Below, in pieces: positions 1 to 10,707 of a stretch of 64,000 bases of DNA. The DNA is taken from positions 12,586,001 to 12,650,000 of the forward strand of contig JBHGNT010000010.1 in the NCBI GenBank assembly GCA_043228905.1, in the 5' to 3' direction. This stretch comes from Azolla caroliniana. Its lineage: Eukaryota > Polypodiophyta. Both the position numbers and the translations under genes were made by a program. Below the pieces are notes generated by a model. That model did no database searches. It was not told the DNA's origin and saw only the letters and a program-made list of their open reading frames with translations. The first letter of the stretch is position 1, and each line of letters opens with the position of its first letter.

Positions 1-103
1 CACTTCCTCTCTCGGGAATCTTACGCAGTCCCGTCCTCTTAGTACTAATAGTACTACTGTTCTTAGTACTAATTCCATCTCTGTTTTAGTACTATTCCTG
101 ACA
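1..103 (+). repeat. 3' part of the 5' LTR, chromovirus copy 1
   Basis: Matches the end of the 3' LTR (5233-5335) and ends in TGACA. It contains several AGTACT palindromes in TTAGTACTA contexts. The rest of this LTR lies left of the window. Confidence 0.92.
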
Positions 104-117
104 GTTTGAACCAATTT
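104..117 (+). promoter_or_regulatory. Primer binding site, self-priming type (copy 1)
   Basis: The 14 bases directly after the LTR do not start with TGG and so do not look like a tRNA 3'-end primer site. Bases 106-117 (TTGAACCAATTT) are the perfect complement of AAATTGGTTCAA at 5109-5120 in the LTR. That LTR motif starts 33 bp after the first T of the TATA box, where transcription should begin. In the Tf1/sushi group the RNA 5' end folds back onto the primer site; the layout here fits that mechanism. Confidence 0.7.
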
Positions 118-172
118 TTTCCTCTAGCCTACTTGTCACTTTCCCTCATCCTCCTACCCTTTTCCCTATACT

Positions 173-1330
173 ATGGCTACTGTTAGCGCCCAAGAATACC
201 AATCCGTTTTCTCCGAGCTACAGTGCCTAAAAGAAAAGTTTGTTGCCCTGGAACAAGAAAACCAAAGGCTGATAGGGGATCTGCAACAAATCGCTCTAGA
301 AAAACAACAAACGCAACAACAACATGGGGAGTTAGCGTTACGGGTACAACAACTCGAAGCAGCGTTGCAACAACAAGGATCTAGTCCCCAAGGATTTCAT
401 AAAGAGCCCAAGATTGGACTTCCTGTGAAATTTGATGGAACGCGTTCGCAATTCCGGGGATTCCTTAATCATGTACACTTAGTCATCCAGATGCATCCTT
501 CCCGATATCCCACTGATGCATCTCGAGTTGGCCTAATAGGCACGCTACTTAGCGGCTCAGCCTTGGCATGGTTTGCTCCGCTTCTAGAAAAACAATCGCC
601 CTTACTTAATAACTTTGAAGATTTTATTGGTGAGTTTAAAGCCTGCTTTGGAGACACCGACAGCATCAGGACGGCGATCAACAAGATCCGGCGATTGCGT
701 CAAGGCGATCGTCCAGCCTCCGCTTACGCGGCGGATATCCGCCTACTTGCTTCAGATATACCCTGGGATGATCAAGCACTAATGGAGCAGTTTCGCTATG
801 GCTTGCGAAACGATGTCAAAGATCTACTTCTAACTTTCCCCGAAGAACCAAAGTCTCTTACGGAGGCAATCAGTCGAGCAGTTCGATGTGACAACCGCCT
901 TTTTGAACGGCGTTCAGAACGTCAACTATAGATACCACGCTCTAGGCCAGAGCCCACTTACGCCTCAGTCGCAGCTAAACCATTTGCACAAGACATACCT
1001 CAAGCAAATACTTCGACACCGATGGAGATCGATACCATGCGTCGACGCGACCCGTTATCAGAAGAAGAAAAGAAACGATGACGTGCCAATCGATTATGTC
1101 TTTATTGCGGTGGACCAGGACATATCACCATCAATTGTCCCCATAGGCCAAGAAGACAGGTAAATCAAATCGTCACCTGTACTAAACCCGAGTCAATTCT
1201 TCCCTTCGGAGTGTCTGATAGTATTAATAGTACTAATAGAGTGTCAGATAGTATTCATAGTACTAATAGCCCAAGTATCTCAAATAAATTTGAAATCCTT
1301 AGTCAATTAGATGAAGAGTTAAACGATTGA
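173..1330 (+). pseudogene. gag of chromovirus copy 1 (two premature stops)
   Basis: Structural protein that would coat the element RNA. The frame starts at ATG 173 and runs to TGA 1328-1330, about 385 codons. Residues about 10-65 are a glutamine-rich coiled coil, followed by a sushi/PEG10-type capsid region with motifs KFDGTRSQFRGFL, LLSGSALAWFAPLL and FRYGLRNDVKDLLL. A CCHC zinc knuckle (C-X2-C-X4-H-X4-C) lies at 1097-1138. Two stops interrupt it: TAG at 929-931 where copy 2 has a Gln codon (CAG), and TGA at 1079-1081 where copy 2 has an Arg codon. Both look like C-to-T changes. The first in-frame product would therefore be 252 residues without the zinc knuckle. Confidence 0.88.
1318..1324 (+). 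other. Candidate -1 ribosomal frameshift heptamer GTTAAAC
   Basis: The heptamer G TTA AAC is phased with TTA and AAC as gag codons, two codons before the gag stop. The pol frame is the -1 frame relative to gag and is open from here into protease. GUUAAAC is a known slip site in equine arteritis virus. Copy 2 has GTTAAGC at the same place, so the site itself is weakened there. A downstream pseudoknot was not established. Confidence 0.45.
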
Positions 1331-4300
1331 GTCTAGCCAAAATAGGAGCCATTTGGTTGGACAGCAGCCCTAGATCTGTACAGCCCATTAGTGGTTCCAT
1401 TCCTTCCAAGCAAGTTAGCAATGTGTTCCTAGCCCAAGTCATTGTTAGTACTAAAAGTACTCCCCCAGTACCCGTCCTAGCACTTTTAGATTCCGGAGCT
1501 AATTCCTGTTTCATGGATCGAAATTTTGCCCAAGCTTCTTAGATATGCCCCAAGCATCTGTAGTGGTCATTGATGGTCGTCCCATTGCTTCCGGGAATAT
1601 TGTAGAAGAATCAGAACCCATTCAAGTTGTCCTAGGTAGTTTTGTGTGTATAATATCATTTAATATAATTAGTAGTCCAGAGCATCCCATTGTCCTAGGA
1701 TTACCTTGGCTTGAATTACATAATCCAGCCATAGATTGGAGAACAAGAGAAGTCCGATATCGACCACCCCAAGAATCAACTCACCGAGTTTCGACCATTT
1801 CACTCCATCAACTACGCAAAGAAGGACCCAAGGAGGCAATGTTCCTATTTGCCATATCAGTACATCCTTCTAGCACTATTAAGAAGGACTCCTCAATACA
1901 ACTTCCGGCAAAATATCATCCTTATGCCGATGTATTTGACAAGGTAAAAGCCGATACCCTTCCTCATCACCGTCCCTATGACTGTCCCATCGATTTACAA
2001 CCAGGAACCGAGCCACCATGGGGACCAATTTACAACTTGTCACCCACCGAGTTAGAAGTCCTTCGAGCCTACATAGAGGAGAACTTGGCAAGCGGGTTCA
2101 TCCGTCATTCGAAATCTCCGGCCGGTGCACCCATCTTCTTTGTCAAGAAGAAAGATGGCTCACTTCGTCTTGTCGTTGATTACCGCGGATTGAATAAAGT
2201 CACCATCCGGAATAGGTATGCACTTCCTCTTATATCAAGTCTTTTAGAGCGAGTTAATGGTGCCAAGTTTTTTACTAAAATCGACCTACGAGGAGTGTAT
2301 AATCTCGTGCGGATCCGACCGGGAGATAAGTGGAAGACCGCTTTTCGCACGCGGTATGGGCATTTCGAGTATACTGTTATGCCGTTTGGCTTAACCAATG
2401 CACCCGCAGTCTTCCAACACATGGCAAATGATATATTCAGAGACCTCTTGGATATCTGTTTGATCATTTATCTGGATGATCTGTTGATTTATTCGAAGAC
2501 CCAGGAAGAGCACGATTCTCATGTACTATTAGTACTAAAGTGAGTCCGCGAGAATGGTCTTTATGCCAAGCTAGAAAAATGTAGCTTTGACTGCAAGCAA
2601 GTGGAATTTCTAGGCTACGTCATCTCCTCAAAGGGCATCGCCATGGATCCAGCTAAAATCCAAACTGTACTAGAGTGGCAAATTCCACGGTCGGTACGAG
2701 ATGTACAATGTTTTCTAGGTTTTGCTAACTTCTACCGTAAGTTTATACAGGATTACTCGAAGATTATTTTACCTCTCACACAACTTACGAAGAAGGGCCA
2801 AGCATTTCTTTGGTCCATCGAAGCAGATATGGCTTTTCGGCATCTTAAGAAAGCCTTTACATCAGCACCGATTCTAGCTCATGTGGATAGAAGCAAACCA
2901 TTCATCATGGAGGCCGACGCATCAGATTTCGCCCTCGGTAGCATCCTTTCTCAACAAGGCGATAAAGAAGAGTTGCATCCGGTGGCTTTCCATTCGCGCA
3001 AATTCAATGTCGCAGAAATCAACTACGAAATACATGAAGGAGTTATTAGCCATCGTGGATTCATTTGTACAATGGCGGCATTTCTTAGAGGGCTCTCCAC
3101 ATCAGGTCATTGTCTTTAGCGATCATAAAAATCTTGCTTATTTTCAGAACGCTCGCGTACTAAATCGACGGCAAGCTCGGTGGGCGCAATTCCTCACGCG
3201 TTTCGACTTCGAAATCACATATCGACCGGGAAAGCAACAAGGAAAAGCAGATGCACTATCACGGCGTTCATATCTTGCACCTCGTCCTGGTGACGCAACA
3301 TTTGATAATCAAAAGCATGTAATCTTGGGACCAACACGATTGCACACGACGCGGATTTTTCACACCCCGATGGATTCACGGATTACCGATGACATACGTG
3401 CAACCTTGAAGACGGATAGTTTTGCTCAAAACATCCTGGCGCACATTGATACTTCTCGGGCATCCTGTTCTCAGTCTCAACAACCAAGTATTGACTACCG
3501 ACAATTCGAATATCATGATGGTTTGTTATTCTTTAAAAAGCGCGTATATGTCCCCGATTGCTCCTGTCGCCTTCAAATCGTCCAACATTGTCATGACACC
3601 CATACGGCGGGACATTTCGGTAGTACCAAGACGTTGGAGCTAGTGCAACGATCTTTTTGGTGGCCCCACATGCGCCATTTTGTCGACGACTACGTTCGGA
3701 CCTGTGATGCTTGCTGCCGAGCAAAGATGCCACGACACCATCCATATGGCTTGGTGGAACCTTTACCAATTCCAAGTAAGCCATGGCAGTCTATTTGTCT
3801 TGATTTTATCACAGATCTGCCGGTCTCGAAGGGGTTCGATGCTATCCTAACCGTCGTCGATCGATATACGAAGATGGCACATTTTGTGCCATGTACTAAA
3901 GCCATCACTAGCGAGGAAATCGCCGCTCTTGTTATGCGTGAGGTATTTCGGCATCATGGCCTCCCAAACAGTATTATCAGTGACCGAGGCCCGCAATTTG
4001 TCTCCAAATTTTGGCAGTATCTCTTCAGGATGCTCAAGGTCTCCTGCAACCTCTCCTCCGACTACCATCCTCAAACCGACAGACAGGCGGAACGAACAAA
4101 CCAAACGTTGGAGCAATATCTCTGGTGTTTCCTGAGTTATCAACAGGATGATTGGGCCGAGATTCTCCACTTTGCGGAGTTTGCGTATAATAATGCTATT
4201 CAGTCCTCGACTCGGGTCTCCCCATTTTTCGCTTATACCGGTTTCCATCCTCGCTGGTCGGTGATCGACACTCCGGAGCTACCTACCAACCCTCGTGCCG

Positions 4301-4881
4301 AGGACCATTTGGAGAGGCTACGCAAGATCCAGATGGATCTCTCTACTCACCTTCGTCATGCTCAACACACACAGAAGACTTATGCGGATCGTCATCGAAT
4401 TCCCTCCTCTTTTGCCATCGGAGATCGAGTATGGCTCTTACGTCGTCACATCAAGACTACTCGACCGTGCGACAAGTTGGATTATCGACGACTCGGTCCT
4501 TTCCGTATTACGGGGAAGATTAATGATGTCACCTTCCGCCTGGATCTCCCTCCGCAGCTTCAGATACATCCGGTTTTCCATTGTTCTCTTCTTGAACCTT
4601 ATAAAGCAAACACCATTCCCGATCGTGTGACACCACCGCCGCCCCCGCTGGAGTTGGACGACGGCCCGGAGTATGAAGGTGCTGCCATCCTCGATTCCAA
4701 ACTTGTTCGCAACAAACTTTATTACTTGGTCGATTGGCTCGGTTATAGTCCGAGCGAACGTACTTGGGAACCCGTCGAGAATGTTGCCAATGCACAAGAT
4801 CTTCTTGCTGATTTCCACCGAAAGTATCCGGACAAACCCGATCCGCAATTAGCGCCGACTCGTTCCACTCGTCGTCTTTAA
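1318..4881 (+). pseudogene. pol of chromovirus copy 1: protease-RT-RNase H-integrase-chromodomain (broken)
   Basis: Polyprotein for reverse transcription and integration. The aspartic protease has LLDSGANSCFMD near 1489. RT has the VDYRGLN and MPFGLTNAP motifs and catalytic YLDD at 2469. RNase H begins at FIMEADASDFALG. Integrase has an HHCC zinc region (about 3590-3725), catalytic Asp near 3812 and 3980 and Glu near 4087, and a GPF motif. The chromodomain (about 4672-4836, YLVDWLGYSPSERTWEP) closes the protein; such domains steer insertion to methylated histone H3. Breaks: a deletion of about 16 bp near 1525-1545, TGA near 2541 where copy 2 has CGA, and a 2-bp deletion near 3040. The frame from about 3040 to the stop at 4881 is open. 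Confidence 0.93.
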
Positions 4882-4892
4882 GGGGGAGATAG
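4880..4892 (+). other. Polypurine tract, chromovirus copy 1
   Basis: AAGGGGGAGATAG lies directly before the 3' LTR start (TGACA at 4893). It is the expected primer for plus-strand DNA synthesis. Copy 2 has AAAGCGGGGATAG at the same place. Confidence 0.75.
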
Positions 4893-4902
4893 TGACATGA
4901 TA

Positions 4903-4965
4903 TGGCAAGACTCGAACCCATAACTTTATGCTACGTGGGTCGAGCTCTTACCATTAGACTATGAA
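4903..4965 (-). promoter_or_regulatory. tRNA-like stretch with Pol III A and B boxes, antisense in LTR (copy 1)
   Basis: On the minus strand, GTCTAATGG (about 4951-4960) resembles an A box and GGGTTCGAGTCT (4908-4919) fits the B box GGTTCRANNCC. The spacing suits a tRNA gene, but the T stem does not pair well, so this is a relic or a co-opted promoter, not a working tRNA. Copy 2 keeps the same module. Confidence 0.5.
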
Positions 4966-5075
4966 TTGTATTTTGTAGGATATTATTTTGATTTATACTT
5001 TATCATAGAAAATTGATGTATATTCCAGATCTCTCTAGAACATTCTAGAAGCTTCAGGATTATTCCTAAAAACAC

Positions 5076-5083
5076 TATAAAAG
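5076..5083 (+). promoter_or_regulatory. LTR TATA box (copy 1)
   Basis: TATAAAAG; the expected start site about 30 bp downstream falls at AAATTGGTTCAA, the motif complementary to the primer site. Spacing (33 bp) is identical in copy 2. Confidence 0.7.
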
Positions 5084-5983
5084 TAGGCACAAAGCATTGT
5101 TTTGAACCAAATTGGTTCAACGCCAGTCTTAAGCCTCTTAGCCGCTTGTACTTATCTTTTCACATAATGTATTAGCTGCTGTCATCATCTCTCTCTCTCT
5201 CTCATTCTCGCTATCTCTCTCTCTCCTCTTCTCACTTCCTCTCTCGGGAATCTTACGCAGTCCCGTCCTCTTAGTACTAATAGTACTGTTGTTCTTAGTA
5301 CTAATTCCATCTCTGTTTTAGTACTATTCCTGACACATATCATGTGTTAATTGTTTGATAACTCAAAAACTCAAGCTCTAAAGTAGTTGTTAGAATAATG
5401 TACAATTAACAAAATAATCAAAATTATGTTTGAAGGATTGATGACGAACTTTGCTTTTATATTTTTCTCCTAACATCAATTTTTAAAGTTAATCCCATTA
5501 TTCAATTAATAGTATAGGTTTCAAATGAAATTTGACAAAACATTATGTTGTTCGGGACTAGAAGAAGCAATATATTTAGTCGTAGTTATTCCTCAATATT
5601 ATTACGACAAATTAGTACACCAAGAATTATAGTTTGGATAACTTGATACAATTTCTAAAAATACGCATAGATTGTCGAATAATGGTGAATTCTCACTGAG
5701 CATGGCACATTGTTTCTTTATTTGAAGTAAAGCACTACACTATTACATTAACTAATTCATTTACTAAATGAATTCCATTGTAGTCTAGTTCGTTTGGATC
5801 ATTGTTTTTTACACAAGCCTCCCGAGTACAACAATTGGCATGAGAAAAACTAGATACATCATAGATCATGAGTTAATATCGCATCGATAAAAATCCTCAG
5901 TTTCTCGTTGATGCTTGCGCAATATATAAATATTATTTATTATTAATCAATGATTGCAATATTAAAAGATACAAAAGATATGA

Positions 5984-6055
5984 TCCATTGTAGTCTAGTT
6001 GGTTAGGACACTCGTCTTTCACCCGAGAGACCTGTGTTCAACACCCGGCAATGGA
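5984..6055 (+). pseudogene. tRNA-Glu(TTC)-like, module A
   Basis: Acceptor TCCATTG/CAATGGA and anticodon loop CTTTCAC are kept. The T stem CTGTG/CCCGG no longer pairs fully. Its duplicate is at 27168. Confidence 0.6.
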
Positions 6056-6704
6056 AACGACAATATTATATATTAAATTTTCGACACATATCATGTGTTA
6101 ACTGTTTGATAACTCACAAACTCAAGACCTAAAGTAGGTGTTCCAATAATGTACAATTAACAAAATAATCAATATTATGTTTGAAGGATTGATGACGATC
6201 TTTAGTTTGATTTTTTTCTCCTAACATGAATTTCTAAACTAACTCCCATTATTTGATTAATGGTAAATGTTTCAAATGAAATTGGACAAAACATTATGTT
6301 GTTCGGGACAACAAGAAGTAGTATATTTAGTTGTGGTTATTCCTCAACATTGTTACGATAAATTAGTACACCAACAATTATAGTTTGGATAACTCGATAC
6401 AATTTCAAACAATACGCATAGATTGTAGAATAATGGTCAACTGTCGATGACCATTGCCAAATGAATTCCATTGTAATGAAGTTGCCTCGAATCGTTGATT
6501 CTTACTCGAAACGCGATAGGAAAAACTAGATACATTATATATCATGAGTTACTCTGGCATCAATAAAAAGCCGTGAAATTATGAAATCTTAAAAACGACA
6601 GTGTGTTACAACAAACCTCAGTTTTTCATTTATGCTTAAGCAATATATAAATATTATTTATTACCAATCAATAATTGCAATATTAAAAACTGCACAAGAT
6701 GTGT

Positions 6705-6731
6705 TCCATTGATGTCTGGTTGGTTAGAATA
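6705..6731 (+). pseudogene. tRNA-Glu-like 5' fragment
   Basis: Only the acceptor and D-arm half remain; a deletion joins it to spacer sequence. The duplicate at 27864 keeps the full length, so the loss followed the block duplication. Confidence 0.65.
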
Positions 6732-7532
6732 TCATATATAAAAAAGACAATAGAAAAGACAATATCATATATAAAATTTTGCGACGCATGTCATGTGTTA
6801 ACTGTTTGATAATTCAAAAACTCAAGACGTAAAGTACTTACAATAGTGTACAATTAACAAAATGAACTCAAAAGCTCAAGCTCTAAAGTAGTTGTTAGAA
6901 TAATGTACAATTAACAAAATAATCCAAATTATGTTGAAAGAATTAATAATGAACTTTGCTTTGATTTTTTACTCCTCACATCAATTTCTAAACTTAATAC
7001 GAATATTCAATTAATAGTAGAGGTTTCTAATGAAATTTGACAAAACATAATGTGGTTCGGGACAAGGAGAAGCAGTATATTTAGTTGTGGTTATTCCTCA
7101 ACATTGTTACGACAAATTAGTACACCAAGAATTATAGTTTGGATAACTTGATACAATTTCCGAAAATACGCATAGATTGTCGAATAATGGTGAATTCTCG
7201 ATGAGCATTGCACAATATTTCTTGATTTGAAGTAAAACACTAGAATATTATATTAACTAATTCATTTACTAAAAGAATTCCAGTATAGTCTAGTTGGTTC
7301 GGATTCTTGCTTTTTACACGAGACTCCTGAGTACAACAATTGGCATGGGAAAAACTAGATACATCATAGATCATGAGTTAATATCGCATCGATAAAAACA
7401 CTTGAAATTATTAAATCTTAAAAAGGAGAGTGTGTTACAATAATCCTCAGCTCTCGTTGATGCTTGTGCAACATATAAATATTATTTATTACTAATCTAT
7501 GATTGTAATATTAAGAAGTACAGAAGATAGGA

Positions 7533-7604
7533 TTCATTGTAGTGTAGTTGGTTAGGATACTCGGCTTTCACCCCGGAGACCCGGGTTCAACTTCCGGCAA
7601 TGAA
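7533..7604 (+). tRNA. tRNA-Glu(TTC)-like with compensated acceptor stem
   Basis: The acceptor reads TTCATTG/CAATGAA: both sides of base pair 2-71 have changed, so all 7 pairs remain. T stem pairs (one G-T). The anticodon stem has one mismatch (CTCGG/CCCGG). Duplicate at 28715. Confidence 0.55.
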
Positions 7605-8310
7605 AATGAGTATATCATATATTAAATTTCCGACTCATAGCATGGGTTAACGGTTTGATAACCCAAGACCTAAAGTAGATGTTACAATTAAGAAAATAAT
7701 CAATATTATGTTTGAAGGATTGATGACGAACTTTGCTTTGATATTTTTCTCCTAACATCAATTTCTAAAGTTAATCCCATTATTCAGTTAATAGTAGAGG
7801 TTTCAAATGAAATTTGACAAAACATTATGTTGTTCGGGACAAGAAGAAGCAATATATTTAGTCGTGGTTATTTCTCAACATGGTTACGACAAATTAGTAC
7901 ACTGACAATTATAGTTTGGATGACTGGATAGAATTTCCAAAAATACGCATAGATTGTAGAATAATGGTGAACTCTCGATCAACATTGCACCATATTTCTT
8001 TATTTGAAGGAAACCAATAGAATATTACATTAACTAATTCATTTACTAAATGTATTCCATTGTAGTCTAGTTGGTTCACAACCTTGTTTTTTACACGAGA
8101 CTCCCAGGTACAACTATAGGCATTGCCAAAACTAGATACGTCATAGACCATGACGTAATGATGCATCGATTAAATCCCTTGAAATTATTAAATCTTAAAA
8201 ACGATCGTGTGTTAGAATAATCATCACTTTCTCGTTGTTACTTGCGCAATATATAAATATTATTTATTACTAATCAATGATTGCAATCTTAAAAACTACA
8301 CAAGATGTGA

Positions 8311-8382
8311 ACCATTGTAGTCTAGTTGGTTTGGATACTCAGCTCTCACTCGGGAAACCCGGTTTCAACTCCCTGCAATGGA
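8311..8382 (+). pseudogene. tRNA-Glu(CTC)-like, module A
   Basis: First acceptor base is A instead of T, D-arm G is changed (GGTTTGG), and the T arm is GGTTTCAACTCC. Duplicate at 29500. Confidence 0.55.
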
Positions 8383-8739
8383 AACAACAATATCATATGT
8401 TAAATTTTAGATGCATATCATTTGTTAACAGTTTGATAACTCAAAAACTCAAGACCTAAAGTAGGTGTTACAATTAACAAAATAATCAATATTATGTTTG
8501 AAGTATTGATGATGTACTTTACTTTAATTTGCGCGGGTACAAGTAAAAGCATAGGAAAAACTAGATACATCATAGATCATGAATTAATTTGGCATAGATA
8601 AAAAACCGTGAAATTATTAAATCTTAAAAACGAGAGTGTGGTAGAATTATCCTCTGTTTCTCGTTGATGCCTGCGCAATATATAAATATTATTTATTACT
8701 AATCAATGATTGGAATATTAAAAAGTGCACAAGATGTGA

Positions 8740-8811
8740 TCCATTGTAGTCTAGGTGGTTAGAATGCTTGGCTCTCACACGAGGGACCCAGGTTCAACTC
8801 CTGGGAATAGA
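8740..8811 (+). pseudogene. tRNA-Glu(CTC)-like, GAATAGA subfamily
   Basis: The 3' acceptor side is GAATAGA, leaving two mismatches with TCCATTG. A spacer deletion follows directly. Duplicate at 30285. Confidence 0.55.
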
Positions 8812-9152
8812 TTGCACCAACAATTATACTTTCGATAACTTGATACAATATCAAACAATACGCATAGATTGCAAAAAAATGGTCAACTATAGTCAAGCAC
8901 ACTATAGTCTAGTTGGTTCAGATCCTTCTTTTTTACACGAGACTCCCGGGTACAGCAATTGGCATTGGAAAAACTAGATACATCATAGATCATGAGTTAA
9001 TATCGCATCGATAAAAACCATTGAAATTATTAAATCTTAAAAACAAGAGTGTGTTAGAATAATCCTCAATTTCTCGTTGATACTTGCGCAATATATAAAT
9101 ATTATTTTTTACTAATCAATGATTGGAATATTAAAAAGTACACTAGATATGA

Positions 9153-9224
9153 TCCATTGTATTCTAGTTGGTTAGGATACTTGGTTCTCACCCGAGAGAC
9201 CCAGGTTTAACTCCCGGCAATGGT
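9153..9224 (+). pseudogene. tRNA-Glu(CTC)-like, module A
   Basis: Loop TTCTCAC. B box is GGTTTAACTCC and the last acceptor base is T, so pair 1-72 is lost. Duplicate at 30728. Confidence 0.55.
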
Positions 9225-9912
9225 AACGACAATATCATATATAAAATTTCTCACGTATATCATGTGTTAATTGTTTGATAAGTCAAAAAGTCAAGCTCTA
9301 AAGTAGTTGTTATAATAATGTACAATTAAGAAAATAATCAATGTTATGTTTGAAGGATTGATGACGAACATTGCTTTGAGTTTTTTCTCCTAACATCTAT
9401 TTCTAAACTTAATCCCATTATTCAATTAATAGTATAGGTTTCAAATGAAATTTGACAAAACATTATGTTGTTTGGGATAAGAAGAGGCAGTATATTTAGT
9501 CGTAGTTATTCCTCAATATTGTTACGATAAATTAGTACACAAAGAATTATAGTTTGGACAACTTGATACAATTTCTAAAAATACACATAGATTGTCGAAT
9601 AATGGTGAATTCTCGATGAGCATTGCACCATGTTTCTTTATTTGAACAAAAGCACTAGAATATTACATTCACTAATTCATTTACTAAATGAATTCCATTG
9701 TATTCTAGTGGGTTTGGATAATTGTTTTTAACACGAAACTCCCGGGTACAACAACTCGCATGGGAAAAACTACATACATCACACATCATGGCGTAATGTC
9801 GCATCGATAAAAACCAGAGTGTGTTAGAATAATCCTCAGTTTCTCGTTGATGCTTGCGCAATATACCAAGATTTATTCTTACTAATCTATGATGGCAATA
9901 CACAAGATAGGA

Positions 9913-9984
9913 TCCATTGTAGTCTAGTTGGTTAGGATACTCGGCTTTCACCCGAGAGACCCGTGTTCAACTCCCGGCAATGGA
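9913..9984 (+). tRNA. tRNA-Glu(TTC)-like, near-intact
   Basis: Acceptor, D arm and anticodon arm all pair. One T-stem mismatch (CCGTG/CCCGG). Preceded by the unit's CACAAGATAG upstream motif. The same sequence stands at 31523. Confidence 0.6.
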
Positions 9985-10544
9985 AACGACAATATCATAT
10001 TATAAATTTCTAACGCATACCATGTGTTAACTGTTTTATAACACAAAAACTCAAGACCTAAAGTAGTTGTTACAATAATGTAAAATTAACAAAATAATCA
10101 ATATTATGTTTGAAGGATTGATGACAAACTTTAGTTTGCTTTTTATAGTTTGGATAACTTGATAGAATTTCCAATCATACACATAAATAGTAGAATAATG
10201 TTGAACACTCGATCAACATTGCACCATAGTTTTTTATTTGAAGAAAAGCACTAGAATATTATATTAACTAATTCATTTATTAAATGAATTCTATTGTAGT
10301 CTAGTTGGTTCGGATCCTTGTTTTTCACACGAGACTCCTGGGTACAAAAATAGGCATTGGAAAAACTAGATACGTCATAGATCATGAGGTAATGTCGCAT
10401 CGATAAAAACCCTTCAAATTATTTAATCATAAAAACGAGAGTCTGTTAGAATAATCCTCAGTTTCTCGTTGATGCTTGCACAATATATAAATATTAGTTA
10501 TTACTAATCTATGATTGCAATATTAAGAAGTACACAAGCTAGGA

Positions 10545-10616
10545 TCCATTGTAGTCTAGTTGGTTAGGATACTCGGCTTTCACCCGAGAGACCCGGGTTC
10601 AACTCCCGGCAATGGA
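10545..10616 (+). tRNA. tRNA-Glu(TTC), best-folding copy of the window
   Basis: All stems pair: acceptor TCCATTG/CAATGGA (7 of 7), anticodon stem CTCGG/CCGAG (5 of 5) around loop CTTTCAC, T stem CCGGG/CCCGG (5 of 5) with loop TTCAACT. GG is kept in the D loop. A box TAGTCTAGTTGG and B box GGTTCAACTCC are intact. Upstream lies an AT-rich AATATTAAGAAG and an ACACAAG (CAA) motif as in plant tRNA genes. No run of four or more T follows within about 150 bp, so termination would be late. Whether it is transcribed or charged is unknown. Confidence 0.8.
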
Positions 10617-10707
10617 AACGAGTATATCATATATGAAATTTCCGACTCATAGCATGTGTTAACAGTTTGATAACTCAAAAACTCAAGACCTAAAGTAGAT
10701 GTTACAA

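Larger units (their letters stand above)
1..5335 (+). mobile_element. Ty3/gypsy chromovirus, copy 1 (decayed, 5' LTR cut by window edge)
   Basis: LTR retrotransposon in the order gag, protease, RT, RNase H, integrase, chromodomain, which defines a chromovirus. Only the last 103 bp of the 5' LTR lie in the window; the 3' LTR is complete. The two LTRs share their last 103 bp with 2 mismatches. The element sits inside the tRNA-Glu array: array sequence resumes at 5336 with CATAT, and the duplicated array copy at 26476-26480 shows the same CATAT uninterrupted, so this is the empty site. Gag and pol carry at least five breaks (three in-frame stops, two deletions), so the copy is not autonomous. 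The RT and gag look like the Tcn1/sushi type known from fungi, mosses and lycophytes; this placement is by eye. Confidence 0.93.
4893..5335 (+). repeat. 3' LTR, chromovirus copy 1 (443 bp)
   Basis: Begins TGACA and ends TGACA; copy 2 LTRs begin TGTCA. It holds a TATA box (5076-5083), the palindrome around AAATTGGTTCAA (5109-5120), a (CT)n tract near 5190-5225, and four AGTACT palindromes close to the end. Its first 70-80 bp read as a degenerate tRNA-like sequence on the minus strand. It is clearly related to the LTRs of copy 2 but well diverged. Confidence 0.93.

Noticed and set aside
7909-8166. Many open frames of 60-100 codons inside the array
   Set aside because: They are in AT-rich repeat text, cross tRNA-like modules in arbitrary frames, recur only because the array repeats, and contain no recognisable domain.
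9360-9380. TTGATGACGAA in each unit as a hammerhead ribozyme core
   Set aside because: It lacks the leading C of CUGAUGA, a stem II between the core halves, and the GAAA half; nothing pairs as required.
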